DNA of 51,442 bases from Planctomycetota bacterium (GTDB lineage Bacteria > Planctomycetota > J058), in contig JAHBXY010000054.1 in NCBI GenBank assembly GCA_019636275.1, positions 1 to 51,442 of the forward strand, given 5' to 3'. The notes below the pieces were generated by a model, which did no database searches, was not told the origin of the DNA, and saw only the letters and a program-made list of their open reading frames with translations. The position numbers and the translations under genes were made by a program. Below, in pieces: positions 46,606-51,442 of the stretch (the stretch's first letter is position 1; every line of letters starts with the position of its first letter).

Positions 46606-48807
46606 CTAGAGCGCCTTGTCGAGGCCCAGCTCCTTGGCCTTCGACATGAGCGTCTGCACGGCGCCCTTCACCTCGCCGTCGCCGCCCGCGGCGAGGCGGG
46701 CGAGGACGGCCGAGAGCGAGAGCTTGGCCGCCGCGTCGGCGTCGAGCGCCGGGCGCGTGAGGACGTCCTTGACGTCCTTCGTCAGGCTCTCCTTGCCGTC
46801 GAGGTAGTCGCCGAGGAGGCGCCGGAGCGAGTCGCTGTTGGCGACCGCGCCGTCGAGCGTCTGCCCCATGGTGACCGCCGAGACGAACCGGTCGAAGAAG
46901 GCCCCGTCGCCGCCGACGATGTTGATCTTCGCCTGGGCGAACGCCTCGCGCAGGATCCGCGCCTGCGCCTCGGCGATCCCGCGCCGGGTGTCGATCGCGC
47001 GCAGCTCGACCTCCTTGTCCTTCTCGAGCCGCAGGCGGAACTCCTCGTGGCCCCGGCCCGCCTCGTCGAGCGCCTTCATGGCCGCGGCCTTCTCGGCCAG
47101 GCCCGCCGCCTCGGCCACCAGCGCCTCGCGGATCGCGGCCGCCTCGGCCAGGCCCTTCTTCTCGATCGCCTGCGCCTCGGCCTCGCGCACGCGGATCTCG
47201 GCCAGGCCCTTCTCCTGCGCGCCGGCCGCCTCGGCCAGGAGCTTCTCGCGCGCCACCTGCGCCTCGGCCAGGCCCTGCTTCTGGATGGCCTCGGCGCCGG
47301 CCTCCTGGACCTTCACGCGGGCCAGGCCCTGCCGCTCCTCGCCCGCGGCGACGGCCTGCATCTGCTCGAGCTTGACCTTCGCCTCGACGAGGCCCTGCTT
47401 CTCGCGCGCCACCGCCTGCGCCTCCTGGACGCGCGCCTCGGCGAGGCCCTTGGCCGCCGTCTCGGCCTGCACGGCCTCCGCCATGCGGATCTTCGCCTTG
47501 GCCTGCTTGTCCGAGACCTCGAGCTGCGCCTCGGCCATGGCCAGCTGCTCGCGGATCTTGTGCTGCGCGGCCTCCTCCTGGGCCTTCGCCGCCTGGATCT
47601 CCTTGACCAGCTTCTCCTGCGCCTCGGCCTCGGCGCCGATCACCAGCACCTCGCGGTCGCGCTTGGCCTCGGCCGTGGCCCGCAGGTCCTTGATGGCCTC
47701 CTCCTCGTGGGCCACCGTCTTGTCGACGGTGATGCGCCCGCGGATCACCTCGGCGATCTCCTTGCGCTTGACCTCGAGCTCCTTCTCCTTGGCGATCCGG
47801 TTCAGCTCCACCTCGCGCTGGCGGGCGATCACCTCGAGGTCACGGTCCTTCTCCACGCGCTCGGTCTCGATCGCCACCACGCGCTCGCGGTTCTTCTGGG
47901 CCACCTCGACCTGCCGGTCCTTGTTCTCCTGGGCGATCTTGACCTCCTCCTCGGCCTTGATGCGCGCCAGGTTCGACTTGGCGGCCTCCTCGGCCTGGAT
48001 CTGCTGGGCCAGCGCCTCCTCGCGCGCCTTGATCGACGCGATCTCGCGCTTCTGCTTGGCCTCGGCGTCGGCCTGCTGCCGCTCGAGCTCGAGGATCGTC
48101 TCGGCCGCCTCGACGTCCTCCTTCTTGAGCGCCTTGCGCTCCTTCTGGCGGAACTCGTTGGTGAGGATCGACTGCACCGCCGTGAGCTCGGTGATCTTCT
48201 TGATGCCCTCGGCGTCGAGGATGTTGTGCTTGTCCATGTGCTCGAGCGGCGTCTGCTCGAGGTAGTCGATCGCCGCGTCCTCGAGCACGTAGCCGTTGAG
48301 GTCCTGGCCGATGACCTTGATGATCTCGTCCTTGAACACGTCGCGCTTGTCGTAGAGCTCGACGAAGTCCAGCCGCTTGCCCACCGTCTTCAGCGCCTCG
48401 GAGAACTTGGCCAGGAACAGCTCCTCGAGGGTGCGGTGGTCGGAGGCGCGCGCGCAGCCGATCGCCTGGGCGACCTTCAGCACGTCGTCGGCCGTCTTGT
48501 TCACGCGCACGAAGAACGTGACCTTGATGTCCGCGCGGATGTTGTCCTTGCAGATCAGGCCTTCCTTGCTGCGCCGCTCGAGCTCGATGGTCTTGAGCGA
48601 GATGTCCATCGTCTCGGCGCGGTGGATGATCGGCAGCACGGTGGCGCCCGTGAACGTGACGATCGGCTCCTGCGTGAGCTTGTTCACGATGAGCGCCTGG
48701 CCCTGGTTCACCTTGCGGTAGAAGCGGGCCACGACGACGCCCAGGCCGAAGACGGCCAGTATGGCGAAGCCGATGACGACGAGGGCGACCTGGATCTCGG
48801 GGCTCAC
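46606..48807 (-). CDS. Flotillin-like SPFH protein (YqiK-type)
   Basis: This 733-residue protein starts at GTG 48807, with AGGAGGTG just upstream. An N-terminal membrane helix (about 7-27, LVVIGFAILAVFGLGVVVA) anchors it. The SPFH domain (about 35-200) has QEPIVTFTGATVLPIIHRAE and LEELFLAKFSEALKTVGK. A very long coiled-coil, rich in EAxA/QGLAEA repeats, covers about 215-650, followed by a soluble tail. Flotillins scaffold ordered membrane domains; YqiK homologues cluster with YqiJ/NfeD-like proteins. A promoter-like sequence is visible about 60 bases upstream. Confidence 0.93.
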   Translation of the reverse strand: MSPEIQVALVVIGFAILAVFGLGVVVARFYRKVNQGQALIVNKLTQEPIVTFTGATVLPIIHRAETMDISLKTIELERRSKEGLICKDNIRADIKVTFFVRVNKTADDVLKVAQAIGCARASDHRTLEELFLAKFSEALKTVGKRLDFVELYDKRDVFKDEIIKVIGQDLNGYVLEDAAIDYLEQTPLEHMDKHNILDAEGIKKITELTAVQSILTNEFRQKERKALKKEDVEAAETILELERQQADAEAKQKREIASIKAREEALAQQIQAEEAAKSNLARIKAEEEVKIAQENKDRQVEVAQKNRERVVAIETERVEKDRDLEVIARQREVELNRIAKEKELEVKRKEIAEVIRGRITVDKTVAHEEEAIKDLRATAEAKRDREVLVIGAEAEAQEKLVKEIQAAKAQEEAAQHKIREQLAMAEAQLEVSDKQAKAKIRMAEAVQAETAAKGLAEARVQEAQAVAREKQGLVEAKVKLEQMQAVAAGEERQGLARVKVQEAGAEAIQKQGLAEAQVAREKLLAEAAGAQEKGLAEIRVREAEAQAIEKKGLAEAAAIREALVAEAAGLAEKAAAMKALDEAGRGHEEFRLRLEKDKEVELRAIDTRRGIAEAQARILREAFAQAKINIVGGDGAFFDRFVSAVTMGQTLDGAVANSDSLRRLLGDYLDGKESLTKDVKDVLTRPALDADAAAKLSLSAVLARLAAGGDGEVKGAVQTLMSKAKELGLDKAL

Positions 48808-48860
48808 GGGCACCTCCTGAGCGGCTGGGGGTTCACGGTTCTCACGACCACGCGCGGGCC

Positions 48861-48890
48861 ATTGCACGCGATGCACCGGCGGCAAGTCAA
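48861..48890 (-). promoter_or_regulatory. Candidate sigma-70 promoter of the flotillin gene
   Basis: On the minus strand, TTGACT (48885-48890) and TGCAAT (48861-48866) are separated by 18 bases in an unusually AT-rich patch, about 50 bases before the GTG start. Both hexamers match the consensus at 4-5 of 6 positions. Confidence 0.45.
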
Positions 48891-48898
48891 GAGCATTC

Positions 48899-48924
48899 CG
48901 TCAACAGAGACAACATTGTTGACG
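48899..48924. promoter_or_regulatory. Perfect inverted repeat, putative operator
   Basis: CGTCAACA (48899-48906) and TGTTGACG (48917-48924) are exact inverted copies separated by 10 bases, directly upstream of the candidate promoter of the flotillin gene. The half-site spacing suits a dimeric repressor or activator. Confidence 0.5.
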
Positions 48925-49013
48925 CAGGCGCCAAGCGGCCTTTGCGTCGATGGTTGCAGGCGCGGGCGCCCTGCCATGGCGCACGGATCCGGCCGCGAAG
49001 CGTGCTCTTCCCG

Positions 49014-49736
49014 TCAAGACGCCGGCTCGCGCGGACCGCGGTCGCGGCGCTCGGGTTCGGCGTCGCGGTCCTGCTCCCCGTCGTCGGGCAGGTCGAGCGG
49101 CTCGACGATGAACACGTCGCGTTTGGGGTCGTAGTCGGCCAGGACCGCCTTCTGGCCCTTGACCAGCGTCGCCGGGCCCTCGTAGCGGACGGCGATCACC
49201 AGGCCGGCGCCGCCGTCCTCGCACAGCGCCTGGCCGAAGCGGGCGTCGACGGTCGCCGTGGTGATCGTGCACGGCCGGCCGATGAAGGCCAGCTTCGACG
49301 GCGCGTGGTGCGTCTTGAACACGCGCTGGAAGGGCCGGATCGACAGGTTCGTGCCGAAGATCGCCACGACGAAGCTGCCCAGGGCCACGCCGAGCGCCGC
49401 CAACCAGGCGGGCAGGACGCCCGCCGCCAGCGGGGCGAGGTGGTGCATGCCGAGGAAGCACAGCGCCCACGACCAGAGGACGAGCACGCTGAGGCTGAAG
49501 GTCAGCGGCACGCCGCGCAGGCCCAGCGCGGAGAGGAGGCCGAGGAAGCCGCCGGCGCCCTCGCCGTCGGCCGTATCCCCCACGTCCACGTCCACGTCGA
49601 CGTCCGCATCCACGTCGAGGACGTCGATCTCGAGGCCCCCGATGACCACCGACAGCCAGTAGAGCGACGCGATCACGAGGAGGGTCGTGTAGACGACGGT
49701 CGGGAGCGCGAAGATCTCCGCCCAGAATCCCCCCAC
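49014..49736 (-). CDS. NfeD/YqiJ-like membrane protein with OB fold
   Basis: This 240-residue protein is placed at GTG 49736 (49769 is an alternative). The first membrane helix is in LPTVVYTTLLVIASLYWLSV. An acidic stretch of alternating Asp and Val (VLDVDADVDVDVDVG) follows, then two or three more helices (FSLSVLVLWSWALCFLG, LAALGVALGSFVVAIFG). The C-terminal 100 residues are a beta-rich OB-fold region (RPCTITTATVDARFG, YEGPATLVKGQKAVL) as in YqiJ/NfeD proteins that partner flotillins. It is upstream of the flotillin gene with 206 bases between, so the two have separate starts. Confidence 0.85.
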   Translation of the reverse strand: MGGFWAEIFALPTVVYTTLLVIASLYWLSVVIGGLEIDVLDVDADVDVDVDVGDTADGEGAGGFLGLLSALGLRGVPLTFSLSVLVLWSWALCFLGMHHLAPLAAGVLPAWLAALGVALGSFVVAIFGTNLSIRPFQRVFKTHHAPSKLAFIGRPCTITTATVDARFGQALCEDGGAGLVIAVRYEGPATLVKGQKAVLADYDPKRDVFIVEPLDLPDDGEQDRDAEPERRDRGPREPAS

Positions 49737-49891
49737 GTCGCCACCCCCGCGGCGCGCGTCGACGGCCACCCCGCCCTCGGCGGCCTGCGAGGCCGCCGAG
49801 CGGGCGCGATGGCCGCGACGGGCGGCCGGCTAGACTAGCGCCTCGCCACCGGGGTGGCAACGAGGGGCCCGTCCCGAGCGGAGGCGAGCGC

Positions 49892-51442
49892 GTGGAGCCG
49901 CACGAGGTGCTGCGGGCGGCGGTGGCCAGGGGCTGGCTCGACCCGGCGCTCGCCGCCGAGGTCGGGGCCGCCCCGCCGCCCGAGCTCGTCGAGCGGCTGG
50001 CCCGGGCGCTCGCGGCGCCGGCCGCCGCGACGTTGCCGCCTGACGAAGCTGGCGGGCGGACGCCGACGCTGCCGTCGGGCGGCGGCGACTCGACGATCAC
50101 CAGGGCGGGCCCGGCGCCGACGCTGCCGCCCGGCGGCGGCGCCGCCCCGACGATCACGTCGGCGGGGCTGGCCGGGATCCAGACGGCCGCCGGCGCCGGG
50201 GGACCGCGCGCCCCCGGCGGCCTCGAGCGCGTCGGCCCCTACGAGGTCGAGCGCGAGCTGGGGCGCGGAGGGATGGGCGTGGTCTACGTGGCGCGCCACC
50301 GCGACCTCGGGCGGCGCGTGGCCCTCAAGGTCCTCCCGGCGCTCGCCCTCGGGTCGCGCGTGCGGCGCTTCCACACCGAGGCGCAGGCGGCGGCGCGCCT
50401 GCGGCACGACAACGTCGTGGCCGTGCACGACGCCGGGCAGGACGAGGCGGGCCGCCACTGGATCGCCATGGACCTCGTCGAGGGCGAGCCGCTCGCCGCC
50501 CGCCTCCTGCGCGAGGGGCCGCTCCCGCCGCGCGAGGCGGCGCGGCTGGCCCGGGCGCTCGCGGCGGGCGTGGCCCACGCGCACGGGCTGGGCGTGCTCC
50601 ACCGCGACCTCAAGCCGGACAACGTCCTCTTGCGCCCCGACGGCACGCCGCTCGTCGTCGACTTCGGGCTGGCGAAGGACGCGCTCCGCGCCGAGAGCCT
50701 CACGCGCACGGGCGACGTCCTGGGCACGCCGGGCTACCTCGCGCCCGAGCAGGCCGACGGCCGCAGCGCCGAGGCCGACGCGCGCACCGACGTCTACGGC
50801 CTCGGCGCCACGCTCTTCCACATGCTCGCCGGGGCGCCGCCGTTCCAGGGCAGCGTGGCGATGGCCGTGCTGGCGAGCGTGCTCCGTGAGGCCGCGCCCG
50901 CGCCGTCGTCGCTCGCGCCGGGCGTTCCCGCGGCCCTCGACGCGATCTGCGCCCGCTGCCTGGCGAAGGACCCGGCCGACCGCTACCCGAGCGCCGCGGC
51001 GCTGGGCGACGACCTCGACCGCTTCCTCCAGGGCGAGGCGCCCGATGCCGCGCGGCGGCCCTGGCGCGGCCTCGGCGTCGCGGCGGTGTTCGTGGTCCTG
51101 GCGCTCGCCGCGCTGTGGGCCTGGTCCGCCCGGCAGCGGCTCGACCACCTCGTCTCTCGCGCGCGCGAGCACGCCCGCTGGGAGGCCGAGGTCCTCGACC
51201 CCTGGGGGCTGGGCGTGGCCCCGGGCGCGACGCTCGCAGCGACGCGGGCCGACCTCGCCGTGCGCGAGACCGACCTCGCGGCGCTCCTGCGCGACCTCGA
51301 TGCCTTCCCGATGACCGAGCGCAGGACGGCCGAAGAGACGCTCGCCCACGTGCGGGCGGCCGCGCGCCGGCTGGCGCTCGACGAGGGCGACGCGGTCGCC
51401 GTCACCGACGGCCGGGCGGGCCGCCACGCGCTCGTCGTCGAC
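49892..51442 (+). CDS. Ser/Thr protein kinase, 3' truncated by the window
   Basis: The frame starts at GTG 49892 behind GGAGG and stays open for 517 codons to the window end. A Pro/Thr-rich N-terminal region of about 110 residues (possible phospho-target) precedes the kinase domain: glycine loop GRGGMGVVY, catalytic Lys in VALKVL, HRDLKPDN, DFGLAK, and GTPGYLAPEQ. This is a Hanks-type kinase of the PknB-like class. A membrane helix (about 393-412, LGVAAVFVVLALAALWAW) is followed by an extracytoplasmic part that is cut off. It is divergent from the NfeD/flotillin genes. C-terminal content is not visible. Confidence 0.92.
   Translation, partial: MEPHEVLRAAVARGWLDPALAAEVGAAPPPELVERLARALAAPAAATLPPDEAGGRTPTLPSGGGDSTITRAGPAPTLPPGGGAAPTITSAGLAGIQTAAGAGGPRAPGGLERVGPYEVERELGRGGMGVVYVARHRDLGRRVALKVLPALALGSRVRRFHTEAQAAARLRHDNVVAVHDAGQDEAGRHWIAMDLVEGEPLAARLLREGPLPPREAARLARALAAGVAHAHGLGVLHRDLKPDNVLLRPDGTPLVVDFGLAKDALRAESLTRTGDVLGTPGYLAPEQADGRSAEADARTDVYGLGATLFHMLAGAPPFQGSVAMAVLASVLREAAPAPSSLAPGVPAALDAICARCLAKDPADRYPSAAALGDDLDRFLQGEAPDAARRPWRGLGVAAVFVVLALAALWAWSARQRLDHLVSRAREHARWEAEVLDPWGLGVAPGATLAATRADLAVRETDLAALLRDLDAFPMTERRTAEETLAHVRAAARRLALDEGDAVAVTDGRAGRHALVVD

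Overview
The window is about 51 kb of very GC-rich bacterial DNA (roughly 70-75% G+C by eye), with many GTG starts and many stop/start overlaps of the GTGA type. The gene content resembles a high-GC Planctomycetota-like genome: TPR proteins, Hanks-type kinases, several PAS kinases, a DUF3686 ATPase with a flotillin, a PafA/Dop-like ligase and an HPF-cold-shock fusion. Myxococcota cannot be excluded. This assignment is inference. I saw no rRNA or tRNA genes.

Layout. 1-3.6 kb: end of a TPR-like protein, a MazG-like enzyme with a receiver-ATPase fusion, a secreted protein, a membrane protein carrying a pseudopilin-like motif, and a GNAT acetyltransferase. 3.8-12.1 kb: an acyl-CoA dehydrogenase, a multi-PAS histidine kinase with a translationally coupled receiver, and a sigma-54-type activator with an unusual C-terminus. 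12.2-16 kb: a 99-residue membrane protein ending in GGGE, a PafA/Dop-family enzyme with an inserted membrane segment, a cobalamin adenosyltransferase and a HEAT-repeat protein. 16.2-21.2 kb: an HNH endonuclease gene bracketed by two large tandem arrays in opposite orientation. 21.2-28.8 kb: riboflavin synthase, a PilZ protein, MnmA, a hybrid kinase, HPF-CSD and a lipoprotein. 29.2-36.1 kb: a metallophosphoesterase, then KAS III, GH3 and a heme-oxygenase-like diiron enzyme, facing an asparaginase-like/MMPL pair. 36.7-41 kb: an EF-hand protein and a four-gene ABC operon. 41-51.4 kb: a giant DUF3686 ATPase, a flotillin and a YqiJ/NfeD-like protein, and a divergent Ser/Thr kinase cut by the window end.

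Three things stand out. First, 12192-14451 looks like a membrane-bound pupylation-like pair: a small protein with a Pup-type Gly-Gly-Glu end directly before a PafA/Dop homologue that itself carries predicted membrane helices. Second, the two tandem arrays around the HNH gene share one unit architecture and converge on the gene. Third, a dispersed structured repeat begins at or beside stop codons and supplies the TGA of several genes, which suggests a 3'-end or terminator-like role.
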